The notes under the pieces: model-generated
Told to the model about the DNA's origin: nothing
Database searches by the model: none
Seen by the model: the letters and a program-made list of their open reading frames with translations, nothing else
Made by a program: the position numbers and the translations under genes
Part shown: one piece after another, positions 29,030 through 41,245 of the stretch
Position numbering within the stretch: the first letter of the stretch is position 1
How the letters are laid out: each line of letters begins with the position of its first letter
NCBI RefSeq assembly: GCF_000003815.2
Contig: NW_023365730.1
Location: forward strand, 627,219 to 691,218
Origin: Branchiostoma floridae
Lineage: Eukaryota > Chordata > Leptocardii > Amphioxiformes > Branchiostomatidae
Length of the DNA stretch: 64,000 bases
Direction: 5' to 3'

Positions 29030-29800
29030 CTTTTCTTTTCTTTAATGAGGTTTTGTTTCTCTTTCCAACTTGAAAACTTGATACAGTGTACCCACAAAAA
29101 AACATTTTGCCGCACCCCTTACAATTTGTGGATTTGCAGTATGCCAACGACATTGGATTCAAGAAGCAGGATTAAAACATCCCAAGTATATACATTATTT
29201 AAAAAAAAAATCTGTCATTATAACTTGTTGTACTGTGTAAACTTACGGCAGTGGAGGACCGGAATAGACTGATGATGATGCCTGGTGGCGATAGCGATAA
29301 ACATATATAAATCCACTGTACATAATGACGCCTAAGTGATAGAAACCGGTGCTGCGTCTTCCCACCTCTCATTTGCATCAAAACAGTTCCGTTCAATCGT
29401 ATAAGTCTGTGAGAAAAACACATTCAATTCTTAATACATTTTATGTTGTACATCTCATACGATCTGCCAGGAAAACACATCTAGGAGACAAAACAGCTGT
29501 TGAGGATGTGGTCGAAAGGGCTGCAAAGTTCGCAAGTGATGAACTCTTGTATCGGTTTTAGAGCAAATGTTGTCTGGGCCTGGTGCTTTGTCTTAACAGC
29601 CAACTTGAAGAAAATTGTTGGTAAATACTTTCAATCAACTTTGAATGCTGCACGGTATCAAATTCGCGTCATTTATTTCTTTAGCATTACAGCATGGCTA
29701 AAAATACTAGTATGTCCTTTATTCATTTACATTGATTCATGCCGCTAAAGATTCAGCTTAAAGGCTACCGGTGATCTTAGCTCAGTATGTATGGCATCAG
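29030..29800. other. No gene seen
   Basis: No supported coding sequence; only short unconvincing frames on both strands. Confidence 0.4.
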
Positions 29801-29890
29801 GTCATTGAAGGCCTTGTCGCATGTGCCGTATGCGTACTGTTTCTCTCGTGTGAGTAAGCAGGTGTGTTGTTAGAGCACTTTTAGAGTAGT
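29800..29890 (-). pseudogene. Isolated C2H2 zinc-finger remnant
   Basis: On - strand reads YSKSALTTHLLTHTREKQYA followed by Y-G-T-C-D-K-A-F. The H-x3-H and the inter-finger linker (T-H-T-R-E-K) are kept, but the first cysteine pair is damaged. Confidence 0.55.
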
Positions 29891-29899
29891 TGTTCTTGC

Positions 29900-31280
29900 C
29901 CTTCATGATCTTCACTCGTGCAAAAACTATTCATTTCCTTTGTACTTCTGCAGATACTTTTAAGTACTACGTAAAATATTTGTACAGCAGTCTAAAGTTT
30001 TGTAGAAGAAAGACTGCACCTTACATTGATAAAAATTCTGCTGTACTTGAGTACAAATTCCACTCAGGGATAGTTATTTCAAAGTGCGAATATTATACAA
30101 AGAAATGAGGTGATATTTACGAAATAGATGGTAAAGACCCATTGTAACACTCTCCTCTTCTTCTTAAATGTCAATTTCAATAGGCTGAAGGTTCTGACAC
30201 GGCTTTGGGTCAAGTATATTTTGTTGAAGACGGGATGGTATCCAGCGTATTGTTTTATGTGGTTCATTGTGTTTGTTTAGATAGTAAGAGAACCTAGCTC
30301 TTCAAGGACAGGGGCGCTATTCCCTGCCATTTGCCATCCTCCGGACATCAAACGTCAAAAGCCATAGCACCAAACACGTATCCAGCTCCAGAATGGGGAG
30401 GTGGGGGCCGCTGGTCTTGATGCAGAACTTCATTCATAATGATGACTTAGTTTATTGTTCACATCAACAATTAACAATACCGAGCAACATGCCTAACAGC
30501 GTGTTCAACATGGAAGCTTATCCGAGCAACCATAACGGAGCGACCGGAGCCCGTAATCTACTTGCAGTTCCATTGAGATGTCGATTACCCCGACCGGCCC
30601 ACGTGGCACGGCGGCTGCCGCTCCTTCTGAATATGGATGGAGCCCCGAGAACAGTCTTACACCGTTCTCGAATCTTTAACGTCACCTGGCGCAAAGAACG
30701 TGGGGTCTTATAATTACCTCAATTCTCCGTGCCTGCTGCACCGAAAGGGCCAGTGCCTCAACCTCGGGCACCATGGCCATAGCGGCCGTCTGTGGCTGCG
30801 CTATCCTCCAGGTTTTTCGGCCTGGTGCGCCGATAGTGCCAGCTCCGTGTAAGGCACAAGGTATGACGGCCGTCTGTATACGTAGCCTCGCCGATAACCT
30901 CCAGATTTCACGGCATGCTTGGCCAATTCTTCCCGTGCATGTTGCGCCGAAAGGGCCTTTTGGTCCTTCCCAGCGCCTGGCAAGCCTTGAGCGCTAAGCT
31001 CGACCGCCAGTACCGATAGTAGCCCGCCGATAGGGGCTTTTCACCCTTCCCGGTCTTACGGTCTGCTGCGTCGATAGTAGCTTATCTTTATTTCTGGTCA
31101 CCCTGCCACTGACTTCACCCCTTAACTGTGGCAGCCAGTGCCTGTACAGGTCAGAGCTGAGGACATTCGAAAGGTCAAGGGCCCACGAACGAACGACGCC
31201 AGCCCTGTCCGCTCCGTCCTGACCCTCTGCCCGGTCGCCAGGTCGAAGGTCTGCACGTGTGCGTTAACTGCATTGGTCAA
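29900..31280. other. No recognised gene; GC-rich stretch from about 30360
   Basis: Between 30360 and 31260 base composition turns clearly GC-rich compared with the AT-rich sequence before it. Short frames exist on both strands, but none has recognisable motifs or convincing splice signals. The motif CCGAAAGGGCC and CGCCGATAG recur in 30740-31070, suggesting a degenerate short repeat. Confidence 0.35.
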
Positions 31281-31288
31281 TGCTGTCA

Positions 31289-33490
31289 TCAAGAAGATCT
31301 GGTATACAGGGGGTTGAACAGGGACTGGAACAGAGTTGGGCCGGGTATGACGGGTGGTACGTTGCCATTGTTACCGCCGTTGTTCCCAGCGTTGTTTCCT
31401 CCTCCGTAGCTGTTAGCTCCTCCTCCACCATTTAGGTTTCCTCCGTTAGGTGTATTGGTCAATGCTGCTATCATCATGATCGAGAATATATAGTACAGGG
31501 GGTTGAACGGGAACTCTCCACGAAAACGTTGCAGGAATACACATTTTTTTGTCTGTTTCCTTCTAGAATATGGTAAGTTATACTTCAACATTCCACAGGG
31601 GTTGAACAGAGGTTTGACGAAGATGACGGGTGGTACGTTGCCATTCTTACAGCCGTTGTGCCCAGCGTTTAGTTCCCTTCACCATTGTGGTTGCCGGGTC
31701 CGTTGGGGTTGAGGGCACCATTCTGGTTTCCTCCTACGTTAGCCTTTCCGGCAGCATTCTGGTTTGCTCCTCCTGCATTAGCGTTCCCGCCACCATTGTG
31801 TTTGCCATGTCCTTTGGGGTTGAGGGCACCATTCTGGTTTCCTCCTCCGTTAGCGTTTCCGGCAGCATTCTAGTTAGCTCCAGTCCTGCATTAGCGTTCC
31901 CGTCACCATTTTTCCCGCCACCATTCACCACCGCTCCTCCGTTGGGGTTCATGGCGTTTTGCAGCAATGTCATCAGGAACAGCTGGGCAGAAAATTGGTT
32001 TGATATCGTGAAAGGTTCATAAGATCGTACCATTTAGACAAACAAAATACACATTCTGGGTTCAGAATGCATTCAGGGCGGGTATGACGGGGGTGGTACG
32101 TTTCCATTGTTACAGCCGTTGTGACCAGCGTTGTGGTTCCCTCCTTGTGGTTGCCAGGTCCGTTGGGGTTGAGGGCACCACTCTGGTTTCCTCCTCCGTT
32201 AGCGTTTCCGGCAGCATTCTGGTTCCCTCCTCCGTTAGCTCCAGGACCTGCATTAGCGTTCCCGCCACCATTGTTCCCGCCACCATTCACCACCGCTCCT
32301 CCGTTGGGGTTGAAGGCGTTGTGTAGCACTGTCATCAGGAACAGGGCACCATTCTGGTTAGCATTAGCGTTCCCGCCACCATTGTTCCCGCCACCATTGT
32401 TGTATCTCTTCTCCGTTGGCGTTCATGGCATTGCCCAACGCCGTCATCAAGAGCATCTGGACAGAAAATTGGTTTGATATCGTGAAAGGTTCATAAGATC
32501 GTACCATTTAGACAAACAAAATACACATTCTGGGTCCAGAATGCATTCAGGGCGGGTATGACGGGTGGTACGTTTCCATTGTTGCCGCCGTTGTGTCCAG
32601 CGCTGTTGTTTCCTCCTGGACCACCATTGTGGTTGCCATGTCTTTTTCGGTTGAGGACACCATTCTGGTTTCCTCCTCCGTTCGGGTTGAGGGCACCATT
32701 CTAGTTAGCTCCTGTAGTAGCATTCCCGTCACCATTTCCTCCGTTGGGGTTGAAGGCGTTTTGTAGCAATGTCATCAGGAACAGGGTACCATTCTGGTTA
32801 GCAGTAGCGTTCCCGCCACCATTGTTCCCGCCACCATTGTTCCCGCCACCATTGTTGTATATCCCCTCCGTTGGGGTTGATGGCATTCTGCAGCAATGTC
32901 ATCAGGAACATCTGGGCAGAAAATTGGTTTGATATCGTGAAAGGTTAATAAGATCGTACGATTTAGACAAACAAAATACACATTCTGGGTCCAGAATGCA
33001 TTCAGGGCTGGGATGACGGGTACGTTTCCATTGTTGCCGCCGTTGTGTCCAGTGTTGTTCTTTCCTCCTGCGTTGGCGTTGTTCCCTCCTGCGTTAGCGT
33101 TGTTCCCTCTGATGGTGGTGCAATGGTCAATGCTGTCAGCAAAAACATCTAACATAAAGGCTAATTGTTACGATCTATTACGGTAAATTGCACTCTAATA
33201 AGCACAAAGTCATTTAATACTGAAAAAAACCAACCTTCTTCGGAGCCTTCTGAGAAAAAAATCCACTCCCTACCTCGCCACGTGGTCACTGCCCATCATA
33301 AAGGTCTTGTAGAGGGGGTTGTAAAGGGACTGGTACAAGGGGTTGGGCGGGGGTTGGACCAGAGGTTGAATAGGTGGTTGGGCTGGAATGACAGGTGGTA
33401 CGTTGCCATTGTTGCCGCGGTTATGTCTAGTGTTGTTGTTTCCTTCTCCATTGTAGTTTCCTCCGTAGGGGTATCTTCCATCACCGCAGC
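31289..33490 (-). CDS. Asn/Gly-rich low-complexity exon array, unknown gene
   Basis: On the - strand several blocks encode GGN/NGG-type repeats, for example NGGGNNGGGNANAG, GGGNNAGNNGGNNGNVPPVI and, at 33300-33490, NRGNNGNVPPVIPAQPPIQP. Exon-like units share a core (M/L-x-L-L-Q-N-A-x-N-P-N-G-G) and an intervening block starting CAGAAAATTGGTTTGATATC at 31988, 32462 and 32917, giving a period of about 455-475 bp. The frame is shifted or stopped in several units. This may be one gene whose exon has been amplified, with some dead copies. Function is unknown; composition suggests a disordered or aggregation-prone region. Confidence 0.4.
31988..33030 (-). repeat. Tandem array of about 455-475-bp units
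   Basis: A block of about 110 bp containing GATATCGTGAAAGGTT and ACAAAATACACATTCTGGGT recurs at 31988, 32462 and 32917, separated by Asn/Gly-coding DNA. The unit copies are closely similar, pointing to recent duplication or conversion. Confidence 0.8.
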
Positions 33491-33544
33491 CTCAAACTCA
33501 TCAGCCTTCCGGTGTTTTTCCTTCCACTAAGTGCAGAGCAGCTG

Positions 33545-33630
33545 TTGGATAAAAAAGGCATTCGAGAAGTCGAGAATTGTCATGTCAATCTGTTATCCTC
33601 TATCGAACCAACCCTCCTCTACAAGTTCCT
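33545..33630 (-). pseudogene. LINE RT motif A remnant
   Basis: The - strand reads E-L-V-E-E-G-W-F-D, a stop, then QIDMTILDFSNAFF, which matches the L-D-F-S-K-A-F-D (motif A) part of jockey/CR1-type RT. Only about 85 bp can be supported. Confidence 0.5.
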
Positions 33631-33937
33631 TTTAGCTCAGGTCTGACTGGGAGAGTAGTATTCTTCTTGCACTGTAAAACTAGTGCAGAGTTAGCGGTCT
33701 TAAACCACCATCAAAATACAAGATGAATGAATGTTTTCTTACGTCGAGAAACAATAACAACATATAGTTGAAGCCTATTATTTGCTGAATTACAGTATGC
33801 TTTACAATTCAAATGAACAGCAATGAAAATACAAATTCAAAACTTGCAGTAATTACTTTTAAAATAGCTGCGTATACATCCAGAAGCTTAAACATGGCAT
33901 GGCTGATCATAGATAACTCTTCGGTGATGTAATCCCA

Positions 33938-34363
33938 TAGCCTGGGTACCATCCGGATAGTAGTTCGCTCCTATGTTCACTTCTGCTATCCGTCTGGAGA
34001 CGTGCACATTCAAACCGTTTGGTGCTAACGTCAGTTAATGAGCGAATCAATGAATGGGTTCTAGAGCGCTCGTTCGATGACAACAGGCCCTCTCGCAAGC
34101 AGACGGAGAGCTTGTCCGGTGTTGGAACGCCTGTTCGGACGATCGCTTGAACCCATTCCATAATTTGCTCATATGTGGGGGCCAATCAGCGCCTGCGTCC
34201 AAAATTTGGACGATTCCAGACGTTAAGATGGTCCGCGTTCCCAGACGGAAACACAGAGAAGCGATTGTATCTAGTGTATAATGAATGTCAGAGCTAGAAG
34301 CGACTGTATATAGTATGTATTGAACGCCGGAGCGAACTACTTTCCGGATGGTACCCAGGCTAG
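33938..34363. mobile_element. Terminal-inverted-repeat element (MITE), about 426 bp
   Basis: The left end TAGCCTGGGTACCATCCGGA continues to TAGTTCGCTC and the right end (ending CCCAGGCTA at 34363) is its reverse complement over about 33 bp with one mismatch. The interior is not coding. No clear target-site duplication could be read outside TAG/CTA. Confidence 0.75.
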
Positions 34364-34591
34364 TAATCCCAAGGAGTTAAAACAAAACGCCTTGGATACC
34401 GTGTGGACACAACCAACAGTGACACTAACACTAACATTGCACATCAGTGAGAAAAAGACGGTTGAAGACACTATGGGCGCCTCTGTAGGACAGAGGTATA
34501 AAAGCCGCGGCCACTCGCTACAGAGCGCCATCTAAAAAAATGTCTTTGTTACGATGACAATTCATCCAGAGATTCTAAAGTTATCAAGTTA

Positions 34592-35105
34592 GGCCACAGC
34601 AAGTAAATTTTATGGATGACATCCTCTGCAGACTGCAAAAATAATGAGATAGAGCGAAAAAAAAACAAGATGGGTAAAAAAAACAAGATGGCTAAATTTT
34701 CAAAATAGACACCATAAACGTCCTAACAAGAGTTTAAGTGACAAAACATGGTAGCACTGACAATAAATCATTCATTCCTGTATTCAAGAAGTGAACTAGT
34801 GTTGTTAAAGTGACACTATTGTGGTAGACTGGTATTACTTACCAAGTTGCCAACAACACTCATGACTTCCATAGTGGTGTCACTTTTACAGCTATTCAGC
34901 TGGTTTCACTTCTATATCTACAGTAATGGCTACCTCGCTAGTGTGACTTCTACAAGTACAATCAGTAGGCTAAAACACAACATACTGTCCCATTTTGGTA
35001 CTTTCTTGTCATGTTGACCATCTCCAAGGAAGAAAAAAATTCTTGAAATCAGGCGAAAAATAATGAGCGCGCGGATGTCATCCATAAAATTTACTTGCTG
35101 TGGCC
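34592..35105. mobile_element. PIF/Harbinger-type MITE with TTA target-site duplication, 514 bp
   Basis: Perfect inverted repeats of 33 bp begin GGCCACAGCAAGTAAATTTT at 34592 and end with its complement at 35105. They are flanked by TTA at 34589-34591 and TTA at 35106-35108. Three-base TTA/TAA duplications and GG-starting termini are the signature of PIF/Harbinger elements. The interior has no transposase, so it would need a partner in trans. Confidence 0.85.
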
Positions 35106-35109
35106 TTAT

Positions 35110-37380
35110 TTGAAAGGCTCAAATACACACACACACACACACAACGTGAGGCACATGGTACACGCTGGTACATGCTGGTACACCCAAAACAATATCTCTC
35201 TTCATGGAGGTAAAGAATCGAGGTGAATTTCTCATGTTAGCTCACAACCTTGCCAAGGGGGTTGGGCGTTGTGCAACTTGAGTAAGCCTCTCATGCTCTC
35301 CTACAACCCCGACCAAAGTTATTTTTTCATTTTATTTTTTTGGACCGATCGACTCATTTTTTTTCTAAAAATACGAGAAACAACAAATAAAATCGGTGTG
35401 GCCTCAGAATTTAGAAAGACTGCATGACTGTCACGACATATCAAGGGGGACTTGAATTACTTTGAATTACTTCTCTTCATGATAATGTTTATTTTTACTT
35501 CTTATGATGAAAGAGACTCTAGTGAGACACTTCCGTATGATAAAGAATTGAGTTTACAACTTTTATATGCTGATGTCGGGCTCAAACAACAAGGGTTGTA
35601 GCACTTACGAATGTGGTGTGGGTTAAGAAACTTTTCTTGGGTGAGGTATTATAGATGTCAGATACACTGTTTGTACTTTTATCAAATGGTTGCAATTTGT
35701 CATTGAACCAAGCCTCAGGATGATTGTAGCAGACTTATGTACTTGTTCTTCAATCTTTTTTACTTATTTACTTACTTACTTACTTATTCTAGCTCCTCAA
35801 GGGGCAGGTGTGCTACTCCCTGACCACCACCCTACTGGGTGGCACTGAGTACCCGGAAAGTTGAATTATCGAACCACATTTATGGAGATTTTATCCTACT
35901 TCTTAATTACAAAATGTGAACAGCACAAAGGTTGGGGGAGATCCCAACCTGATGGAATTTTCCGACATGTTCTGAAAATGTTCCGAATATATAGATACAG
36001 TCAAACCTGCACCTGTGACCAACTTCTCTACATCTTGTCCAATATGACCAAATGGTTCACTAACACAAACATTAAGTCTGCCTTGAAAATAGACCAGATT
36101 TTATTGGTCTCACATTGAGGGGACCCCCTATGGGACGGACGAGGACTAAGTGACCTGGCATTGACCCGGCATTCCCAAAGGCCGCTTTCCCCCAGTCGCA
36201 TGATACCGGTCGAGCGAACAACAAGTGTTTGGCTCAAGCAAGTTTTAAAATATTGCCAGTTAGTCTGTGGGCAGACATTCAATGCGTGCTGCGTTGGAAA
36301 AGGTGTGGCAATACATATTGCTGGCGGTCTGGTTGGCTGTCTTCCAGCCGCCTGTCCCCTCGTCTAAATCCTTCGGTTGACTTTCCTCTTCTGGGTCGAG
36401 ACGAACAGGATTTGTCATCTACTTGAACTTGAACGCTGAACTTTATTGTTGGTGTTAAAGGTTCGAATGAAGTTGTCCTGTACATCTACAAGGTTCTAGT
36501 CAATTTAACTCGTTATTTTCCAATATTTTGATATAAACACTGTTTGCATGGCAACAAACCTCAAATAAATCCCCTCCAAGTAAATTGGCACTGTAATATA
36601 CCTTATGGCAGCTACATTACTGCACTGCTGTCATAGTATACTGGATAGTAACGTATGACTTGTCTATGCCCAAGAAAATCAACTAAAATCTAACAATGTC
36701 AACGTTACGAAGGCCTTCGTTTCATGACAAGTCAATTGGGATTGATTGGTCCGTTGCAAGGGACAAATTTTTGTAACAAATCAAATGCTGATAAAGCCCA
36801 CCGAGCAACCAACTTTCTGCAACTATTTCCAACTGTCAGTCTCTCTGTATGTCCTTATTAATATTTCTATCTCTATAGCTACTTCTTCTTTTTCGGGTAT
36901 TGTAGGTCAGCAATTTTTAGGGTTTGCCCGTCAGTGACAACTGGCTTAGGGCTAGATGGAGTTTTAGCAAAACAGATAGAAATATATTTTATAGCATTCT
37001 CACAATGCTACAATATTGCATGCCATTATCAAATCTACAGTCATAATTTTTAAAAAGTCATTTGTAAATATGACACAGACCTTCACCGCTCAATTTGCCC
37101 GATGGTGTCAGCCATGTTCTGAAATAAGACAGGTCAAAATGCATTATCAGATATGTCTTAGGAAAATAAATACTATTATGGATACGTTTATTTTTCAATA
37201 CAAAAAAAAGAAAAAGTAAAGTTCACACTTCTGTAGAAGTTTGCCTAATCAGTGACTTGCAATCAATCTATATAATTGCTTATAATTTATGAAAATCTAC
37301 ATTATATATCCCAATGCTGAAATATCAGCTTGAACGAGCTTTTGTGTGAGATTTAATATTTCAAGTGCAATTTAATTACA
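35110..37380. other. No gene seen; microsatellites and repeat debris
   Basis: Contains an (AC)n run near 35126-35143, a TTAC tract near 35760-35790 and AT-rich sequence. No frame with recognisable motifs. Confidence 0.4.
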
Positions 37381-37683
37381 ATGCAATGCATATTGCTACC
37401 TTCTAGACCTTCTTTGAACATAGTAGAGGTGATGTTTGAACTCGACAGAAGGATAACAAATCTTGACAAAGAGGACAGGCTAGTCAGTATCCTTAGGGAT
37501 GTGATGTTGGAGGAATACCGTCAGTTGGAAAGAAAGTCACAAGTCAGCTCTATAGACGAGAGTCACGAGACAACCATACCTGTGCAAGACCAGGCACAGG
37601 GCTATAGAATTATCCATTTCATTTGCAACGTTCGGCACGGAGCTACAAGATTGAACCATTTCCACTGCAATGTTTGGCATTAG
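37381..37683 (+). CDS. Hypothetical short coding segment
   Basis: A 100-codon frame with a charged helix VMFELDRRITNLDKEDRLVS and ILRDVMLEEYRQLERKS. A CTTCTAG acceptor-like sequence lies near 37400-37406, just before the helical part, so it may be an internal exon. Its 3' part includes two similar units of about 40 bp (CCATTTCA... and CCATTTCC...). Family unknown. Confidence 0.25.
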   Translation: MQCILLPSRPSLNIVEVMFELDRRITNLDKEDRLVSILRDVMLEEYRQLERKSQVSSIDESHETTIPVQDQAQGYRIIHFICNVRHGATRLNHFHCNVWH

Positions 37684-38000
37684 GCTGTGGAATTTTGCAA
37701 GAGGACGCCCGAACCTTGCATACTGACACAATGGCTTTAACTACTTATATTCTTATCAGGCAGCTGCTGCTAGATACAAATCAATGAGCACCTCTTATAT
37801 ACAGAGAGGCTTTCGGATAGTACATGTAGATCGACTCTGCGAGGACACGCCTACGGCTTCCAGTAAAGGATTGTGTCTAAAGCATAAGATCTCACGCATT
37901 GACGCCTCTGGCATTTTGGTTTATATTTGGAGTCTGCTGAGGCTCCCGTGTTAGGGCGAGCAGGCCGTCTGCCTGGCACGGAAGCACTCAACGGGAGCAC

Positions 38001-38120
38001 TTACAACCGTGTCAGCAGGGCATTCCACACGGGAATTGTGCGAGGAAAAAACGAGTTTTTGTAAATGTCTGTACGTGCGAATATGGGTTGGTATTTGTAG
38101 TCGTGGCTACCCCGGGTGTC
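38001..38120 (-). pseudogene. LINE RT C-terminal remnant
   Basis: On - strand reads HDYKYQPIFARTDIYKNSFF then PRTIPVWNALL, the conserved end of CR1/L2-type ORF2 (F-F-P-R-T-I-x2-W-N-x-L). The upstream part of the frame (to 38363) is unfamiliar and probably shifted. Confidence 0.65.
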
Positions 38121-38384
38121 GTCTTCAACACGAGACATTGCCTCTTCACAATTCCTTGTTGCTGGACTTGGGGGAGTCCTGTCTAATATGGTTTGGACAC
38201 TGCCTGTTGTTATAATGCGGTAAGTGTTCCTTTCTGCCGCCTCACAATCAAAGTTATGTTGCTTGGCTTTATGTAGACTTCCAAACCAGACATTGACCAG
38301 ATAATTTTCACAGATATGTATGGAACAAAAGACAAAATACCTACAGAAGGTAAAATAGAGCAATATGATCTTACCTAACTACTA

Positions 38385-38815
38385 ATATTTACCCTACCCA
38401 AACATGACCAGTGATAACCACCCGCCTCCCCCCATCAAAGATCAGTGGTACAGAAAATAGAGCAGACTTAGCGACGAGCGATAGGGATAGATGTTGTGGC
38501 AGAAAGGAGTGGTACTCACAGGGTGCAAACTTCAACCGTGGTCTGATCGTGGTGCTAATTTTTTGTTTTTAGATTTTTATTGAGCTCATTTTTATTTGTT
38601 ATGACTAATGTACCATCTAAGCTAACTTAATGTCTATGAAGTACCAATCTATAAACTAATTACATCTATAAAGTTATCCTTGTAAACTAATTAGATTTAT
38701 AAGCTAATAATATGAGTAATGAATATACCTAACTACTAATTTTTACCCTAACGTGACCAGTGATACCCCCCCCCCCCCCATCAAAGATCAGTGGTACAGA
38801 AAAGAGCAAAACTTA
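38385..38815 (+). repeat. Direct duplication with a poly-C tract
   Basis: AACTACTAATATTTACCC with TGACCAGTGATA and CATCAAAGATCAGTGGTACA occurs at 38385-38460 and again at 38728-38810. The second copy holds a run of about 14 C. No gene between them. Confidence 0.6.
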
Positions 38816-38819
38816 CAGC

Positions 38820-39070
38820 TGTGGAATGGTGGATGGTGGTACTGAGGCAAGTGAGCTGCTTAGACCTAGTTTAAGAAGTCTTGAGACAGCTATGCCATCA
38901 TCCACGCGATCAAATGCCGTTGCAAATTGTGAAGTTGCCAATGTTGCTATCGCCCCTTTTCTGTCGGCTGTGACTTTCCCATCCATCGGATTCCTTAGCT
39001 CACTGTTGGTAAGCTTTGCTGTTTCTCACCTCCTGTTTGGCTGTCATAGACTAAAAGATTGCTCTACGGT
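38820..39070 (-). pseudogene. LINE reverse transcriptase fragment
   Basis: On - strand reads TSQFATAFDRVDDGIAVSRL then LKLGLSSSLASV. The A-F-D-R-V-D block corresponds to RT motif A followed by the helix L-L-x-L-G. The rest is decayed. Confidence 0.5.
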
Positions 39071-39234
39071 CAACCTCTAGTGACCAGATATTATTTTAAA
39101 AAACAACACCTTGTCTGTGAGATTGCAAATGGCCTGCTGAAAGTCTGTGAGGTGAACCAGCCACTCATATACCACGGGCCATGACCCTTTGTGTTCACAT
39201 GAAATTTCAGATATGCAAGAAACGAAAATATTTA

Positions 39235-39420
39235 GTAGTCGTTAGTGTGGTACAGTGTCAAAGGCCTTTTTGAAGTCGAGGAATGCAATGTCAATCTGTT
39301 TACCATTATTGAAACATCATGTTATTAAGACTTGCAGGGTCCATATTAACTGCGTCTCGCATGAGTCCTAAGCTCTAAATCCGCGTTGAAACTTGTTGCT
39401 GTGTCGGGACGTACTGACCA
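39235..39420 (-). pseudogene. LINE reverse transcriptase fragment (motif A)
   Basis: Reads NNGKQIDIAFLDFKKAFDTV ending P-H, preceded by a shifted R-G-F-R-A ... S-C-E-T-Q-L-like segment. This is the finger-palm start of jockey/CR1-type RT. A second, different RT fragment lies directly to the left, so they are probably separate insertions. Confidence 0.7.
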
Positions 39421-40001
39421 TGGGCTCCCCTGAGGTTCTTGTGCTGAGACGCCATGTTTACGGGAGTCTGTCACCTGTGCTACCTTGCCGAACTTACTGC
39501 CAATCTTTTCATCGACTTCCGATCCCAACGCACGCAGAACCATTTCCTCAAGCATGTCGTTGTAGCCTGTAAAGTAGCATACCTCTGGGTGCACGTGGCT
39601 GCGCATGTCGAGTGGTCTTGACAAGGCCAAGTCCTGATGACCTGGCCTTCTCATTAAGGCGCTGAATTGCCGTTGTCAAAAATGCCATAATTCAGACAAA
39701 AATAATTTAGACAATTTGACCTATCTATCAGCTTCGATTTCGGTGGGCGCCGTCAACGTTGAGATGTAGTTTTCTCCGCAGTATCTCTTTTACCTTGTGC
39801 TCCGATTTATTTATTTATTTGTTTATTTATTCCACTTCTCAGATTAGGTACAATCTGACTGGAGTCGGCAACAGAAATCTAGTTCCTCTACGAGGCCGAC
39901 TCCCCAATGGTATACAAACTTAGGATAGAAACAATAAACGTAAGACAAGCCTGACATTAAATACTTAAAGTAATACATACAATAAAATTGAGAAAATAGC
40001 A

Positions 40002-40260
40002 CTATTGTTGTCTTGTCTCTCCCGGTTCATGAAGGCATTCCATAAACATTAAAAAGTTCTCATGTCCACCTTCATCTTCAGTGTCGCCATCCTCCTCCCT
40101 CTCTCTCTGCACCAAGCTGCTGCAGGTTGGCTGGTTACAGTCCATCCCCGTGGTGTCACAGGTGGCAAGCTCGTTGTCGATGGCTGACAGCTCTGCCAAG
40201 CCGCATTCGAAAAGGTTCTCCATATCAAAACAATCTCTCCTTTATGCTTTTCCTTAGCTT
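40002..40260 (-). CDS. Possible acidic terminal exon, unknown
   Basis: The - strand has an acceptor-like pyrimidine tract and CAG near 40275, then a frame starting MENLFECGLAELSAIDNELA and running through an acidic part EDGDTEDEGGHENF to a TAG. It is 73 codons from the Met. Family not recognised. It lies downstream, in transcription order, of the Harbinger-like exon copies and might be the end of such a gene, which I cannot show. Confidence 0.25.
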
Positions 40261-41059
40261 CTTCCTCAACGGTTACTGTGAAACACAAAGTATAATGCTT
40301 AGACTTGTAATGCAGGGCAATGTGTTGATAAAATTGGTGGAACACTGTGCTACAAAACATCAAAAATACAAAATCAGGCAGAACAGTACACAACTCTCTT
40401 TCTATTGAAGCCACCGCTATCGTCATATAGATCATTCTGTCATCAAATGCAATGGTTTTTCCCGCGTTCATCTGTCGGCCCACCTTTGCTGTGGAGGTCT
40501 CTACATTCTGGAGTACTTAGCTTCTAGGCTTGCTGGATTTCCTCAGAGAGGAGTGCAATGTCGTCAGCAAATCCAGGTCTGTGACAGTTACTGGTATATC
40601 ACTGCAAATGTACAATTTGTCACCACAGAGTAACTTTATCCTGTTATATGCCTGCGACGGTCCAGCCGACCAAGAATCATCAAGAGCAACAATCATCATA
40701 AAAGCCACCAGGGAGGTTGGGTTGCCAAATACAATATTCAATGTAAAACTATCTTATTATCAAAACCGAGATCGCTGTTGCTAAGAAACGTAGTGTCACT
40801 GCAATCTTCAGTCTTGAACAGCTGGGTTATGTCGGATCTTTGTCTTCTGTAGTGTAACGTGGGTAGGTCCTGTGCTTTTAGCCTCTATGGATACGGGAGG
40901 TGAGATATACTTTTCACCAGTTCTGTTGCTCGTCGATGCACTCTTTCCACTGTAATTTTGCCGAATGCAATTATCAATGGAAAACTATCTTACTATCGGG
41001 ACCAAGTTCGCTGGTCCTGCAATCGTCAGTCCTCTGCATATTGGGAGACAGTTGATGGA

Positions 41060-41245
41060 ACATTTGGTAATCCTCGGGGAAACTCTTGCCAGTAGTTCTC
41101 AAAACATGTCAACGTCCATTCGCATGGAGTTCTTAAGGTCGCCCTGAGACTCATACACTACATACAAGTCTTCAAGAGGCTGTCGCACTGTCCATGCGGC
41201 ACATGACGCTGTAACCAAGGGTTTTACCCAGCACGTACGCTGGCA
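41060..41245 (-). pseudogene. HARBI1-like transposase N-terminal exon, copy 1
   Basis: On - strand reads LYVVYESQGDLKNSMRMDVD, M-F, a stop, then ELLARVSPRITK. This matches the N-terminal helical region of PIF/Harbinger nucleases, which is followed in the family by the catalytic domain; that domain is not seen here. Confidence 0.55.

Noticed and set aside
31630-32477. + strand frames reading FPPP/ SVSGSILV repeats
   Set aside because: They are complements of the Asn/Gly-coding repeats; the - strand frame gives the compositionally consistent low-complexity peptide and the splice-like signals.
33907-34185. 92-codon - strand frame
   Set aside because: It lies wholly within the inverted-repeat element and has no recognisable domain.
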